From Liolophura sinensis (Eukaryota; Mollusca; Polyplacophora; Chitonida; Chitonidae), in the NCBI RefSeq assembly GCF_032854445.1, contig NC_088295.1:69783058-69847057 (forward strand): a stretch of DNA of 64,000 nucleotides. Direction: 5' to 3'. Shown one piece after another: positions 1 to 12,035 of this stretch. A program made the position numbers and the translations under genes. The notes under the pieces are model-generated. The model searched no databases. It saw only the letters and a program-made list of their open reading frames with translations, and was not told where the DNA came from. Numbering within the stretch: position 1 is the stretch's first letter; each line of letters opens with the position of its first letter.

Positions 1-605
1 CTTTGTTAGTTCTCATCTGGGCTTGTGTTTCCTGTTACGCCGACTTTGACATGGTCAAGTTTGATATTTTAAATTATCCTTCCTTGAATAGCAAAATACT
101 GAAGGGTTGTGTGTGCAGACATCGTTTTGTAGCATTTGTTATGTCATGTGTTATGTGCTGATTTCAAACAATTTATTTTTGCAAAAGCTGGTGTTTCAAG
201 GTTATTCATTCAGATGCCTTCACTCTAAGTTTCTAAAGTCTTACAATGAGTATATGAGAATTCTCTCATAAGTAAATATGCACAAACTTATAACTGTATC
301 CAAGGCGGCTTAAGCAGGGACTAAGGGATGGATATTCATCGTGTTGTATAAGATGAATAGTTGCAATCAAAGCCCAACTGGGGTAGTTTCCTGGATTATT
401 GACAATTTAAAAACTAGAATTGTGTACGTTTTGAGTAATGATTTCACTCATTCGTCTACATTTACATTCCGTGCGTCTTTCTGACATCATTAAAAACTGC
501 CGCCTGCTACTCTTTGCATGAATCCGTTCTTACTTCGTACTTTTTACGGAGCGTTGATTTTGGTTGACGAATGGTATACGAATGCCTGCTTTGACGCCTA
601 GATTT
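1..605 (+). mobile_element. Degenerate Penelope-like element 3' end
   Basis: The stretch follows, in order, the end of the reverse-transcriptase ORF and the 3' untranslated tail of the better preserved copy at 37865-39651. Shared landmarks are the 'gatatt.taaattatcctt' segment near 60-80, 'tgtagcatttgt' near 127, 'ccttcactctaagtttct' near 218, 'agttgcaatcaaagc' near 359 and the tail 'gaatggtatacgaatg' near 569. Stops and indels break the frame throughout, so it is non-functional. It begins at the window edge, so its 5' extent is unknown. The match is by eye and moderate, but the collinear order of landmarks makes homology secure. Confidence 0.75.
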
Positions 606-2130
606 ACACAAACGATGGCCAGTCAGTAGCCACTATTTCTCCTTCCGGTTAGATATTGAATCTCACACCATTCGAACACTATAGCACTAATTTTAATATC
701 GCATTTCCCAAGACATGGTATTGAAAAGAAAATGTAATCATAGATAGAGGGAAAGGTTTTATCTTTTTCTCGCTATCACGGCTACATCATAATTATGTAC
801 TACATTCGTTAAACAAATCTAGTTGATAGCACTGAGGAAAACCTTGCAATAGCAATTACACGTGTAAGGCACGTTCTTCTGAGATAAATCTGTCTGTACG
901 TAAGACAAACTTTAAGGCAATACATCTTTGAAACAAGATTGATTAAATGCAGAACAGAGTGGCAAGAAATCAAAAATCAAGTCACAACACAAGTACAAAA
1001 AATACTCTTAATGTCAAATACAAAGTACATTTATTTCAGCTTTGCTTTCAAGTGTTAGATAAATCGATTAATGTTTTCACAGTGTCTAGCAACGGATTAA
1101 CCGGAAGACCCACATTGCATAATCAGGCAAATAGCTAGAGGGTCAGCTAGTTTGCAAACTATGGTATAGACCTACCTCATTGGAATTGTGGATTCATTGC
1201 CTGGAATTGAGAATTCCTTGCCTCTGCCGTAGAAATAGGCGGTCTAGAACGTACGGCAGTTCAGGTGATCTTACATAAAGTTGCGGATTCCTCCACCCAT
1301 ACCTTCATGTGGAAGATATAATACTAAGAAGTCCGTCCCTAATACCATACGTTCTTTTGAGTTTCAAGAACAAAAGTTGACCACTGCTTCCTTGGTCAAT
1401 ATAACTGTATGTCGAAAATGATAATGATGTATCTTTATAAGTGGATATCGATTGTAGATCAAGAAATTAATTAGGTCAACAGGTTACTGGAACGATGTCA
1501 TCGTCCAGCCAGCAAAAGTGGGTTACAAACTTTACCCTGGAGATTCACTTAAGGGAAGCCTCAAAGCTTAAAACCAATTCTGGAACTCTCTTATTGTATT
1601 GATTCAGATGTAATGGCAAAATACAAAAAACATTGTGTCTCCAACAGATGAATTTGCAACTTGCCTTTGAGCATCGGATGATGCAGTCCACTCTAATATT
1701 GACATCTTCGCTTTCCTGGGAAGCCCCTCAACGTGCATATTTAGAAGTAGATCTCGTCTTTGAATGACGGATGGCCAAAACCAAATATTACATGGTGTGC
1801 CAATTACGAAGCGAAAGACTTTTCCACTCTGCCCTTGAAGCAGTGTGATCATTTATGACAGCTGTGACAGTAATATCCCCAATGCTTTTGGCGTGGAAGG
1901 GGGAATTTTATGTCATTTGTATGAGGTTGAAGACACAACAGGAAAGAAAAAGGGATTAAAGCCACCCTTGATGAGTAATTTCGGTTATATTAAAACTAGG
2001 AAAAATTAACAGTTTTAAGATTTTTCTTCAATATTGCCTTGATTAAATATGCAGAAAGTAATCCCCGCGAACCCATTTTTAAATGAATACGCGAAAATAA
2101 ATTCTAGAGAATAATAAGTACTTATTACGT
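606..2130. other. Unassigned noncoding DNA
   Basis: AT-rich sequence with only short open frames (for example 63 codons at 947-1138 and 82 codons at 1604-1852 on the minus strand) that resemble no family I know. I see no repeat, RNA gene or promoter that I can support. Confidence 0.5.
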
Positions 2131-2398
2131 ATTTATTTATTTATTTGATTGGTGTTTTACGCCGTACCCAAGAATATTTCACTTATACGACGGCGGCCAG
2201 CATTATGGTGGGAGGAAACTGGGCACAGCCCGGGGGAAACCCACGACCACCGGCATGTTGCTGTCAGATCTTCCCACGTACGGCCGGAGAGGAAACCAGT
2301 ATGAGCAGGACTTGAACTCACAACGGCCGCATTGGTGAGAGACTCCTGGGCCATTGCGCTGCGCTAGCGCGCTAACCAACTGAGCCACGCAGGCCCCT
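2131..2398 (-). mobile_element. SINE, family A (tRNA-derived), near full length
   Basis: Read on the minus strand, the element starts with a tRNA-like head: an A-box-like 'tggctcagttggttagcg' and a B-box-like 'gagttcaagtcc'. A unique body follows (cggccgtacgtgggaag...cccccgggctgtgcccag), then the tail 'gcgtaaaacaccaatc' and an AAAT-rich end. It matches the copies at 14601-14834, 55879-56162 and 56528-56779 along its length. SINEs encode no protein and depend on LINE-type machinery. I did not find a convincing target-site duplication. Open frames across this interval are SINE sequence, not genes. Confidence 0.88.
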
Positions 2399-3507
2399 GG
2401 TCTCATACGTTGATGACACATATAAACAGATACTGTTGTTTTTATAGATTTATCGACCTGGCTAAAACCAATATTTGTCAAAAGAAGAACAAGGATGTCT
2501 AAGATAAAACAGGCCCTTAATATTGCATTTGAGCTCAAGAATTAAATGCAGTTGACAACATCTGACAGTTTCATTGATCGGTTTGGCCTGCACTGTGAGC
2601 ACACGAGATGAATTCATCAGACTGGATAGGATCGTTACCTTGCATTCGTAGATGTCCTAGCAGTAAGGGCCAAGTACACCGGACATATCAACACATAGTG
2701 AAAGCTTTCACAATGCAGATCAAGTTGAAGATTTAGAAATGTTCTATCACTGTCGTTGTCCAAATAATACAGTGTATTGAGAGCCAGGGCTAAAAGTCTT
2801 CCGTTACCATTAGGCACAGTCCTTTGAAAGGGAAGTGTGGAGTTAAATTCCGATAATCAGACAATTCTTCCGTTCTATTTCATCGATTATTTTGCTGTCC
2901 TGAGCGAAATAATTCGCTTGATTAACAAAATGCTTTCCGTTAACTACGCAACAATGAATTTGAGGAACGCAGTTTTGAGTGTACAGCTAGCTGCATTTAA
3001 ACTAACTGACCGACAATTTTTTTGGCAAAATATGATCGTTAGAGACTTATCGACATTACTTTTCACACATTGCCTTCATTGGCACATCACAAGCCTGGTA
3101 CATTTGTTTCTGAAAAATTTACCCTTAGTTATGTTGTTTAGATCATCCGTGTAGTGAGTCAACTATTTGAAACTAAATGGGTTCTGTGTTAATTAAAGAT
3201 TATTCCGTCTCCCAAATCCATGTTTCTATGTGTGGACAAGGAGTGCAACTTATTTTTCAGGACATCCAGTCCCTTTGCTTCCAGGCACACGTTAGATTCA
3301 GGCCCAATCAAAGTTGGAATTAGCTGTATCAAGAACCGGAAAGCCCTTGTGCCCATGCCAGTTTCTCAGAACGAAATCCTGAGCGGTTTCTAGATGAATG
3401 GGTAGCCTTTGGACATGTTTAGTGAAAGACTATGTATTTCCTCCTGGGATAAGCCGGATGTGACATTCATACAACTGTCATCGATGGTTTTCTTCAACGC
3501 GGTGAAT
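2399..3507. other. Unassigned noncoding DNA
   Basis: The longest open frame is 105 codons at 2837-3154 (+). It is hydrophobic, unlike any family I recognise, and lies in AT-rich DNA where frames of this length occur by chance. Nothing else is supported. Confidence 0.45.
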
Positions 3508-3612
3508 TTTCCCCTGGGATCTGCCCGGTTTCATTTCACCATAACGCTGACCGCCGTCGTATAGATGAAATATTCTTGAGTATGGTGTAAAACACCAATC
3601 AAATAAATAAAT
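3508..3612 (+). mobile_element. SINE family A, 3' half
   Basis: Matches the second half of family A, from 'cccctggg...tgcccggtttc' through 'gtcgtatagatgaaatattcttgag' to the 'gtaaaacaccaatc' tail with (aaat)n. The tRNA-like head is absent or unrecognisable. Confidence 0.82.
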
Positions 3613-4254
3613 CAACACAGAGACGCCGCCATACAATCTGCAAGCCCCCTGTTAAAACTTGAGCACATACAATGCACATGCCCAGAACACGTTCATAATG
3701 AGCTAATACATTATCTCGGGAGCGTGCAATCAGCGCCATTGTTTGTGTAAGTAAATCAAAAGAAAAAGACATGAAAGAAAAAGACATGTCTACCAAAAAT
3801 TGCTAGTATGTATAGTGAGAGTGTAAATACTCAACAACCTTTTGTTTTAGTATAAATATTATATAGCGACTGAAATAACTGAATTCATGTACAGTATTGA
3901 AATTCGTTCACACAGCAACAATGAAGAGCAACAATCACACAGTAAATCTGGTGACATCATTTATGGCAGCATAAGTAAATACCTAATGTTTGCATTTCAA
4001 TGATAACGAATGAACTTCGACAGAACTAGCAAAAGGTCTGATAAACCGCTTAAACATTTTCGAAAAAGATAAAGAATACCACTGTTAAGCCCATCTGCTG
4101 ATTCAGTCCATTCTGCACCAATAATAATACGTGCTAAACCTATCTAAGGTTGTACAGGTAACCAACAATTCCATACTCTACAGGCTCTAATTGGCTATCT
4201 ATCCTGATAAGTTTGCCTTTAACATGAAATGGGGAAATATAGGCTTAAATCTAT

Positions 4255-4345
4255 GCGTCAAGACATTCGTATACTGGCGTCAACCAAAATGGACGTTCCA
4301 GGTCAATAATCGTGAGGCCAATTCCTAAAAACGACGTTTACAACA
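4255..4345 (-). mobile_element. Penelope-like 3' tail fragment
   Basis: The segment 'gcgtcaagacattcgtat...gacgttccaggtcaataatcgt...aaacgacgttta' matches the reverse-oriented 3' tail of the copy at 42511-44560 ('gcgtcaagacattcctat...gcgttccacgtcgacaatcg'). Only the terminal ~90 bp is present, as expected of an old solo 3' end. Confidence 0.6.
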
Positions 4346-7300
4346 GATTTACTATGTCTAAGTATAATACATTATGTCACGAATGTATAACTGACTATAA
4401 TACCATTTATCTTGTCTACATGGCTGAGCTACTTGAGGGCGGGGTCATTACATCCCTAAAGTAACCATTCAAGATAATAAAAAGGTCTGTTTTAAAGAGC
4501 TCCCATCGACGCCGCAGCTTGCTTCTGGTAGTGCCACACCCGCTTAATGAGATAGCATCATCAAGACATTCCTTTATGTAACACTTATAACTTGAACGTT
4601 CTTCACCAGTTGATTTGTCACCACATATCAATAATAGCTCAGAGTTACCAAATACCTGGTTGTACGTATTTCAACAATGGTTCATTAAATCATTGTTTAC
4701 TCACTTACGCTGGTAAATTCATATTGGTTTTCTGTTCAGATCAATTATATTTTACGTGGACGTTTTACTCCTGGATTACATTGTACATTACGGTGAGCAA
4801 AACAATTCAAAGGCCTCAATTACTCCTACGTGGGCTTCACGATTCCTCCTTGGAATTGAAACAAATGGTATGCTGTCGTGTACCCGTAGATATGTTGTAG
4901 CAGACGAGTGGCAGTGACTTTTTCCGGTTTCTTCTCAGTTCCATCCATCCATATTGGCCAGCAACAGTCTTAGTAAGTTGTTCATTAGTGAGGCGTAAAA
5001 CATCTGCCAAACTAATAAATAAAAACTGACGCAAAGGAAGCAATGTTTAACGTGAACTAATGCAAAGAGCAATGCAAATCCTACCCAGTCGTCGAAACAT
5101 TACATTTTCCTAACAGTGTATCTGATGTATAGAATGTGCTTAAATTGATCATCACAGAATGGGTTTTAGCCCCATTAGCATCGATCTCGTGTATACGCCT
5201 ATAAACCTTTTTAATTCTGATATTTACGCAGTCGCGGACTTTCAATAATGGATGAATACAAATCGGTCAGTACCTGTATAACCACCCACCTAATGATTCA
5301 GGGCAAAGCTCTATATCACTTCGATTGCATTCATCGTGACCTACATGAAAAACCTTTCATTTCCCACTACAGATATTAGAGATAACGTTTTCTAAACATA
5401 ACGTGTAAGCGAATCTGAGAAAAATAATTTAAAATGATGTTAACGACGCAAATTGCCTTCTAGTTTCCAGCAGCGCGAAGTCAAATGGCCTTTACAAAGT
5501 AAAGCATTACCCATGTCCTGATGTCCACGCTAACTGTGCTCTTTACCATAAAAGGCGTGAGTGTCGATATTTTACAGTGGATACCAATGTGCTAGGACTA
5601 GTATACGAGCATGTTTACGTTTTAGTATAGGCTTGACGATGTTTGAAAGTATACGCTGATTGGTCCAGATGGCTCGATTTGGAGTGTTCGCTGGATGAGA
5701 CAGATAATACTTGACACGGATTACGCGAAACCATATGCCTGTCTCAGGTCTGGAACAATATCATGTAATCCTTGTCAATCACAACTCGAAGTCAGACCAC
5801 TGCTCTCCTTCGAAGGCATCTACCACTCAGTGGTGATAAAGCGTTTACATTGACATCGGTAGGTGGAGTTAGAAAATGATAAATTTGAGGAAAACACAAG
5901 GTGCCAAGAAAAATCCAAACGCTCAAGATAGGGGTTTACTTAGGAATTACTCTTACATGTAATTAAAACATGATAAGATCCAGTGTGTGTCAGCACATTT
6001 AAGGATTTTTTTCAGAAACATTGATTGTAACATGTGATACTCAGTGTGCTTATGGGGACACACATATCGGCTTACTAAGGTACAGTGGGTTAGTACCCAG
6101 TACATCCAGACCTGTGGAATTGTAAGCAGAACCCATAGCCAGCTGACAAAACCCAGAAAGTTTATAACATCCTATTCTATGCTGTAACTCATGAATGAAT
6201 ATATAGTATAATGCATTTAGGTGAAATTCCTTAATTGCTGCGATGATAAGAGCTTGAATAAAATGACATGAAATACAATTTATGATAAACTACAAGTCAG
6301 GTACCTAGCTGAAAATTGTTTCGAGTCAATTCTGATTTGAGAAATGATTTACAAACAGGGGTTTAAAATTTCCACTTAAGTGTTTATTTCAGTTGGTAAA
6401 TAATTGAATGAGGTGTGCTTTGGGACATAAATGTTAAGAAACAACGACATACGATAAGAATTCGAGACTGAAAGTATATGTTTGCATTGCCTGATATCAA
6501 CTGACGTCTGAAGAGACGTTATTAAACACGGTACATAGACACCTGTCCATCTCCCTTAATAAATATTTGTTGGCTTCTTCTGGCTAACTGCCAGGTTGTG
6601 ATAATTCGTGATGTCAACACTGCTATTAATATACAGGATTAGACTGAATTGGATATTCTTCCCAGCAGCATGGATTCTCGGGCTGATTAAACAAATTTAG
6701 ATTCCTATCACCAGCCCCCGATGGGAAGAACTTTACCTCACCCTCATTTACGAAAACATCCCTCGCGTTGCGCCATATGGATGGCAGAATTCTAATTACC
6801 ACACAAATTCCAATTTGGATGAAATTTCTATTCCTGGAATCTGTCAAAAACTGTAGGTGTACTTGCTAATTCCCACTCTATAGAGTCAAAAAGTGGACTC
6901 TATATACAATCGTCCTGTGTGTAGCAGGCTAAAAATACTTAAACGTGTAAGAAGAATGTCATTTCATCAAACAAATATTCATAAATACAGCTAAGGGTTT
7001 GCTTGTTGTGCATATAGTAGTGTTAGCAAGATGATAATTTCAGTCATTCCGATCTATTGTCAGTAAAATCTTTTAACATTACCTAACCGAACTTTCAATG
7101 AAAAAGCCAAATATCTGCACTACAAACGACAAATGTCAAGGTTAAAGGTATTTCCCTGTAATGTCGAGACCACACGCCATTTTAACGCAATATCAAAACA
7201 GACAGTTAGTCCTGTTTTATGTTCATCTCTGTTTCGTACCATTTGAAACCAGAAAGTGAATGCCGTTGTCCCCATTCGAGGGAAAGAATTCAATGTTTAG

Positions 7301-7858
7301 GGGAGTGAGGTAGGTTTTCGCCATTTATAAAGGTAGGCAGAGGTATTCTATTTTCTGAACGTCTCTTACAGTTATTGTGTGGTTTTCTGTTATTCAAACC
7401 GCAATAAACGCCGTGGAAAAAGATTTTATCTCAAACACACTGAAAACAATCGGTTAATTAACCTTGTCACAGGAGATATGTTCATGATTAATGCGTGAGT
7501 GCAAATTCCAGAACAACAGGAAATGTCTGCTTTAAATGACTGGTAGCACAAAACTCCACGAAGATCATTATCTACAATTTCTTGATTTACAGATAAATGG
7601 ATAGCTGAGCGTATTGTCTACATGTGGTATTCCGACAGCTGATCGATTACGACTACTTTACATGGTTTAGAGTCGTACTTTACCAGTGGTGAGAGAGCCG
7701 TAGTCTAGCGGACACTGTTTTTGCTTTTAAGCAATATGAGCCACGGGTAATATCTGAGACGGCATTGTTTTTCTGTTTCTTTGACATGCCGTATCCAATG
7801 GCTTAGAACTCCAGATTAAAAGATGATTTATCGAGCTCCCTAAGCAAGTCAGGGTAAA
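4346..7858. other. Unassigned DNA with two weak minus-strand ORFs
   Basis: Two short minus-strand frames, 4416-4631 (71 codons) and 4837-5043 (68 codons), have charged, protein-like composition. Upstream of the second, in its reading direction, lies an acceptor-like pyrimidine tract ending in 'tttggcag' near 5010. I recognise neither product and see no consistent exon chain, so they are not called as genes. The rest is AT-rich with short frames only. An A-box-like 'tagtctagcgg' near 7702 has no B box. Confidence 0.35.
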
Positions 7859-8275
7859 ATGGTCACAGTCGTTAAGATATGCTTAAACCCCTCTTCGGAA
7901 ATAACTATGGTTATATTTTTCGTTGTTCTTTCTGTTAATTTAAAGGGAGACTGTCCAGATGTAATAAGGATAGTCTATTTTATATCGCTTAATCATCTCC
8001 CTTTTCAAAAGTTCAGTGGGTTGAGTTTATTGCACTCATGGTGTGATTCACTCGTGATTTATACACGGCTGGCCTACGTTTCAAGATTGATATGGCAACG
8101 GCAAGTTTTAAGCCATGTGCCTTCTTTGAACGGTCACCTTCCTCAACTCACACCAGAGCGTGGAGACGTGAAAATCTTAACTCTGACATCCGTAAATACG
8201 CACGTGGCTGACTATGCTTTTTCTGTGTGGATGCAGACAAGTGTTTATATACAATTTTCCTGTGTGACTGGGTGA
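7859..8275 (+). other. Unrecognised 138-codon ORF
   Basis: This is among the longest frames outside repeats and mobile elements. It begins with ATG. The predicted product is mixed hydrophobic, with no signal peptide, transmembrane pattern or motif that I can assign. There is no visible promoter, neighbouring exon or homology to other parts of the window. Chance occurrence in 64 kb of six-frame AT-rich sequence is plausible. I list it only because of its length. Confidence 0.12.
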
Positions 8276-8560
8276 ACGGTTTTCCCATGCCGTCGGTCAT
8301 TGCGCGACCACTTTAGTTTGGTCGAGGGCATTAGCCGGGATGCTATCTTTTTACAAATCGGTGTGGTAACGCATTCAACTTGGCCAGCAGCTCTTGCACA
8401 AGAAATAAATGAAGTTACCAATCTTTTACTGAACATTGGGAATGTAATTATTAGTTAAGAGTTATTATTGGCCAGTTACTACCCCTTTCCAATGTGAGTT
8501 TTTTCATACATGTCGAAGGTCATAGGCGTGAATGCCACTCTCATAAACTCTGAACATGTT

Positions 8561-8588
8561 AACAACAACAACAACAACAGCAACAGCA
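8561..8588. repeat. (AAC)n microsatellite
   Basis: A run of aac units followed by interrupted 'agcaacagc' units, immediately outside the left candidate inverted repeat of the Harbinger-like element. Confidence 0.9.
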
Positions 8589-8594
8589 GAATGG

Positions 8595-8642
8595 GGCGCG
8601 CCAGCACATTAATCCGGCAGGCGGCGCTCGTGTCATAGCAGT
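8595..8642 (+). repeat. Left candidate terminal inverted repeat
   Basis: Contains ggcgcgcc (8595-8602) and the 18-mer at 8625-8642. Both recur inverted at the right end with nearly equal spacing. The intervening ~22 bp are only partly matched. Confidence 0.6.
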
Positions 8643-9149
8643 GGTCAAGGTGTCGTCACGGGCGCGGCAACACGGCGGCCCAGTACGCCCGATGGTCTGT
8701 TACAAAGCTGAAATCCGAGCTTATAAAGAGATTTGTGACCACTAAAGGCCGAAAAACAGAATTGATTGAAGGGTATGCACTAGCATGAACTTTTTTCATT
8801 CAGTAATAAGCATGTTTGCAAGTAATTACCGACAACGTGTTAAAAGTAGTATAAAGTTAATACGTCAAAATGAAATTTCATCTGATGATATAAAAAAATG
8901 TACGTCCTAGTAAAGAAAGGCGGTTTGAGAGTTGTGAAATTTAGAAGAATCTTCATAAAACTTAGCCGGTTTTTTTTTTTTGCGGGGGAAGTGGCATTGT
9001 TAGGAAGATTATATACATGTATTTTAACGTAGCAAAATCATAAGTTCTCATCACCATTTTGAGGTCAGCAGAACTTCTGAAATTATCCTGTATTAAACAT
9101 TTCAGCCCATACATATCATCTATATTGTAAATTTATTACTTTCTATTGA

Positions 9150-9290
9150 CTTGTGTTTATTTGATTGGTGTATGCCGTACTCATGAATACTTCACTTATA
9201 AGACAGCGGCCAAAATAATGGTGGGAGAAAATCGCGCAGAGTTCAAGGGAAACCCACGACAATTGGCAGGTTGCTGGTGGACCTTCCGAC
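9150..9290 (-). mobile_element. SINE family A fragment inside the Harbinger-like element
   Basis: 'tttatttgattggtgt.tgccgtactcatgaatac' and 'atggtgggagaaaatcgcgcagag' followed by 'gaaacccacgac' match the reversed 3' two thirds of family A. Several substitutions and a missing head indicate an old copy. Confidence 0.8.
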
Positions 9291-9581
9291 TGGTGTTTAA
9301 TACTTTACTGAGATTAATTCACATAAGTACATTGTAAGCAGTCAGGTTTATATGTAGAGGACACCACACAGAGTTAAATGGAGACTACCGTTATTTGCCA
9401 GGTACCTGACAAATCTCCTGAGGTAAAGCAGTAGTATAACCAGTAAGAGCTGGGCTCAGACTTATGTGTCAGAGTGTAGTGTTTCCATTGGAATTCCTGG
9501 TTCTGTCAGTAAGCAAGGGTTTTTTAATTTAAAAACTGTATCATGATATTATTTCAGTTCACAGCAGTGAATTCTGATGAT

Positions 9582-9653
9582 ACAGCACATTTGGGTAGAA
9601 ACTGAAGAGATTCACATACAGCACATTTGGGTAGAAACTGAAGAGATTCACAT
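9582..9653. repeat. Perfect 36-bp tandem duplication
   Basis: The 36-bp unit beginning 'acagcacatttgggtag' occurs at 9582-9617 and again at 9618-9653 without a mismatch. It lies just downstream, in transposase orientation, of the DDE remnant. Confidence 0.95.
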
Positions 9654-9779
9654 ATAGCGCAGAAACTGCAGTACAGGAGTTTAAAATCATGCATACTCAC
9701 TAACAATAGATTTCCTAAAATTCTGAAGAGCAAAACATAGATAAATGATTCTGAAACCAAGGATTACTTTATGTGGTGG

Positions 9780-10410
9780 TAACTCTTCCTTTAGGATTTT
9801 GTAGCCTTTAGCTAACCCAATCTCTTTCTATACGGATCCTTTTAGATGCAACACGTCTATCCCAAACAACTTCATCAGGTTGTGTGTTTAACCTCTTAGC
9901 ATTGTAGGAGTGTTAACGAAGACATCTTGGGCAGCAAAAAGATCTTGCACCATGATACCCCTGTCAGCCATTATGCTGTCTTTCTTTGACAACATTCCCT
10001 TTGATGGATCTAACAATGGTGACTTCAATAATTTGCACGTCACTGACTGAGCCACCATAATAATCACTTATGTAAGAAATGGAACCTCCAGGAGTGCATC
10101 CAATCATTGTTTTTAAGGTGTTACGGTGTTTGTGGGAGGATCAAGTTACACATTGTGCATCCACATCGGAAGGTTTGTTAATTGGGCTTTCTGTTGCGTC
10201 TAAAATGACCCTTGTGTTTCTAAATTTCCTCCCAAAATCATCTGGCATGAACTGATCTATTACCTCCCATGAAGGCCAGATATTATTTCCCTTCAGCCGA
10301 AAATATAAAAAGTTGATCCAAGTGATAATGATTTGAGAGACTGTGGACTCAGACACATCAAACAAAAGGCTCAACTCAACATCATCTTTAACCGGCATTA
10401 ATTTCATCAG
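9780..10410 (-). pseudogene. PIF-Harbinger-type DDE transposase remnant
   Basis: Reading right to left, 10407-10141 is open for 88 codons. It carries a helix-turn-helix-like segment (LLFDVSESTVSQIIITWINF), then the tryptophan-rich linker 'WPSWEVIDQFMP' and the first catalytic Asp in 'RVILDATESP' (codon 10198-10200). This is the typical start of DDE_Tnp_4 nucleases. Beyond a frame break, 'MADRGI' supplies the second Asp (9963-9965). 'RIRIER' and 'IGLAKGYKIL', in adjacent frames, supply the final Glu region (Glu codon 9826-9828). At least two frameshifts and in-frame stops separate the pieces, so the gene is dead. In an intact element it would encode the endonuclease that cuts and pastes the transposon. 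Family assignment rests on motif order. Confidence 0.85.
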
Positions 10411-10514
10411 TATCAGGAACAGCTGATCTTTTGGTGAAATAGAATAACACGTGTACTTAAGGTGATGTACTGCTGGGCCTAAAGTGTGATAAAAAACATA
10501 AAATGCTCATAATC

Positions 10515-10823
10515 CTAAAATGCAGTGTAATAGCAGACTGCCTTAGGGTTAGTAACATACTGTTCTGTTGACTTCCTTCCTAACAGATGTACACCTTCAT
10601 CTAATGGGCTATCTGAAGTGCTAGCCACAGGGTCAACAGTCTCTAATTCAGTACCAGAAGAGGAGTGAACAGTGACCTCTGATCCAACCTCCAATTCAAA
10701 ATCTGATTTCAGATCACAGTTTTCATCAGCTTTCTTTCTGCGCAGAGGACGTGACAGCACCTGCTTTTTCATACTGAAAGAGAATACAGAGGGGACAGCA
10801 TCCCTCTTTAGACGACTCCACAT
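10515..10823 (-). pseudogene. THAP-domain C-terminus and linker remnant
   Basis: The frame begins with 'MWSRLKRDAVPSVFSF', which resembles the end of THAP zinc-dependent DNA-binding domains (R-L-K-x-x-A-V-P-x-I/V-F). An acidic, serine-rich linker of about 80 residues follows. The N-terminal Cys/His part is not visible in frame upstream. A pyrimidine tract ending 'ctccatag' just upstream, read on the minus strand, could be a splice acceptor for a lost 5' exon. The position directly upstream of the DDE nuclease on the same strand fits a THAP-Harbinger transposase, in which THAP would bind the element ends. The identification rests on one short motif. Confidence 0.55.
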
Positions 10824-10859
10824 AACTATGGAGATATTTTAGAAAAAAGAAAAAAAAAA

Positions 10860-11986
10860 CATTTCAAATTGCTGGTGTAATGTTTATTTTACCTTCACAT
10901 CCAGTCATCTGATTGGATAAAAATGATATGTGCATTTCTGTGACATGAATTTCTAATAACTCTCACAAAATGTGCTGAAAAAAACTTTTTGGTTGCCTAC
11001 TTATTTCATTGTTGTACTATTGTACATTTATACACCCTGAGATTTATTGATTTTAAGATTGGTTTTCACAATTACAACATTTACCAGTTATCAACACACG
11101 GTTCCTTTCATGATTAAGAACAGTATTATGACAGGTTTTAAAGGACTAAAAAAGGATATTTCACTTAGTAAGCGTACTGGGGCTCAACAGGACAGCAGCA
11201 ATATCTGGAAAAAAAAGGGAAAGAAACCACAAAATAACAAAGCAAGAGCAAAGTAACAACAATTAAACCTCAAATTTAAATCAATACAAGAAGTTTTTGA
11301 CTTCAATAAAAGAATACTTCATTCAATACTAAATTCTGAGGACAGTGAGGTCATTTAATTCATCACCTGGCCATTATTTTCATCAGTGGGATTCCTTTTT
11401 ACAATCGGTAAGTGGAAAAAAGATATAAAAATTGCTCGTATTATGACCATTCTGCTTGTACGGAACATTCATATTCTTCTGTTTTTTTTGTTTTGTTTTC
11501 ATACTTGTTTAATGGTACAATACAACAGTGTTTTTGTACTTCTGAACACAACCACCAGAGCATCAATAAACACAGCCATATTCTACAGGATTATAATTGC
11601 AAAATTCGCCGTTGAAGAAATTCTGCGAGTCGGCTATATTGTGGTTAGTGGTAGAACTGAAGCAACAAGTCTAAACGCAAAAATTTTACAAAGAATTTCA
11701 TACGGTTACCAACCTAATACTGTTTCTGTGTAGTCATCGGGCACTCGAAGTGCACTTTGCGTACCATGTCATTCAATCCTGGGGTCCAAAGATTTTTCAA
11801 TTTGGGATTTATCCTCCTTACAGCAATTCTTCATTTCGGTTGAAGGTCGTAATCAAGCGGATATTTATGTCCACCAGAATTCCTACCTGGTACCGAACAG
11901 GACTGAGGCATGTTAAATAATGTTCGCAGCGGCTTTCATGTCCACTGAATTTCCCGCACATCCGGCAACGCAACAAAGCGCAAACA
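10860..11986. other. Interior of the Harbinger-like element, no recognised gene
   Basis: AT-rich sequence between the THAP remnant and the right inverted repeat. A plus-strand frame of 115 codons (11386-11733) is unrecognised. A second element protein (the Myb/SANT-like partner usual for Harbinger) was looked for and not found. Confidence 0.4.
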
Positions 11987-12035
11987 ACTGCTATGACACG
12001 AGCGTCACCTAGCGAACAAAATTGGACGGCGCGCC
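11987..12035 (-). repeat. Right candidate terminal inverted repeat
   Basis: Inverted counterpart of 8595-8642, with the 18-mer complement at 11987-12004 and ggcgcgcc at 12028-12035. Confidence 0.6.

Larger units (their letters stand above)
8595..12035 (-). mobile_element. Decayed PIF-Harbinger-like DNA transposon with THAP component
   Basis: The two ends carry inverted copies of a GC-rich segment unlike the surrounding AT-rich DNA. An identical 18-mer, cgctcgtgtcatagcagt, lies at 8625-8642 and, inverted, at 11987-12004. The 8-mer ggcgcgcc lies ~22-23 bp outside it on both sides (8595-8602 and 12028-12035). Between them, on the minus strand, are a THAP C-terminus remnant (10515-10823) and a DDE transposase remnant (9780-10410). 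Harbinger elements typically encode such a nuclease, and THAP-linked versions are known in animals. The outer boundary and a 3-bp target duplication are not resolved, and ggcgcgcc is itself palindromic. A SINE fragment lies inside. Confidence 0.6.

Noticed and set aside
2157-2538. ORFs within SINE family A copies (also 14640-14855, 37326-37562, 55922-56179, 56576-56898)
   Set aside because: The same peptides recur at every SINE copy on both strands and reflect the repeat, not a gene.
4416-4631. 'ICGDKSTG' in a minus frame, reminiscent of the start of a nuclear-receptor DNA-binding domain
   Set aside because: The following Cys pattern and 'C-x-x-C-K-x-F-F-R-R' core are absent; likely coincidence.
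7690-7760. Possible tRNA-derived SINE head (tagtctagcgg)
   Set aside because: A-box match only; no B box, body or tail similar to other copies.
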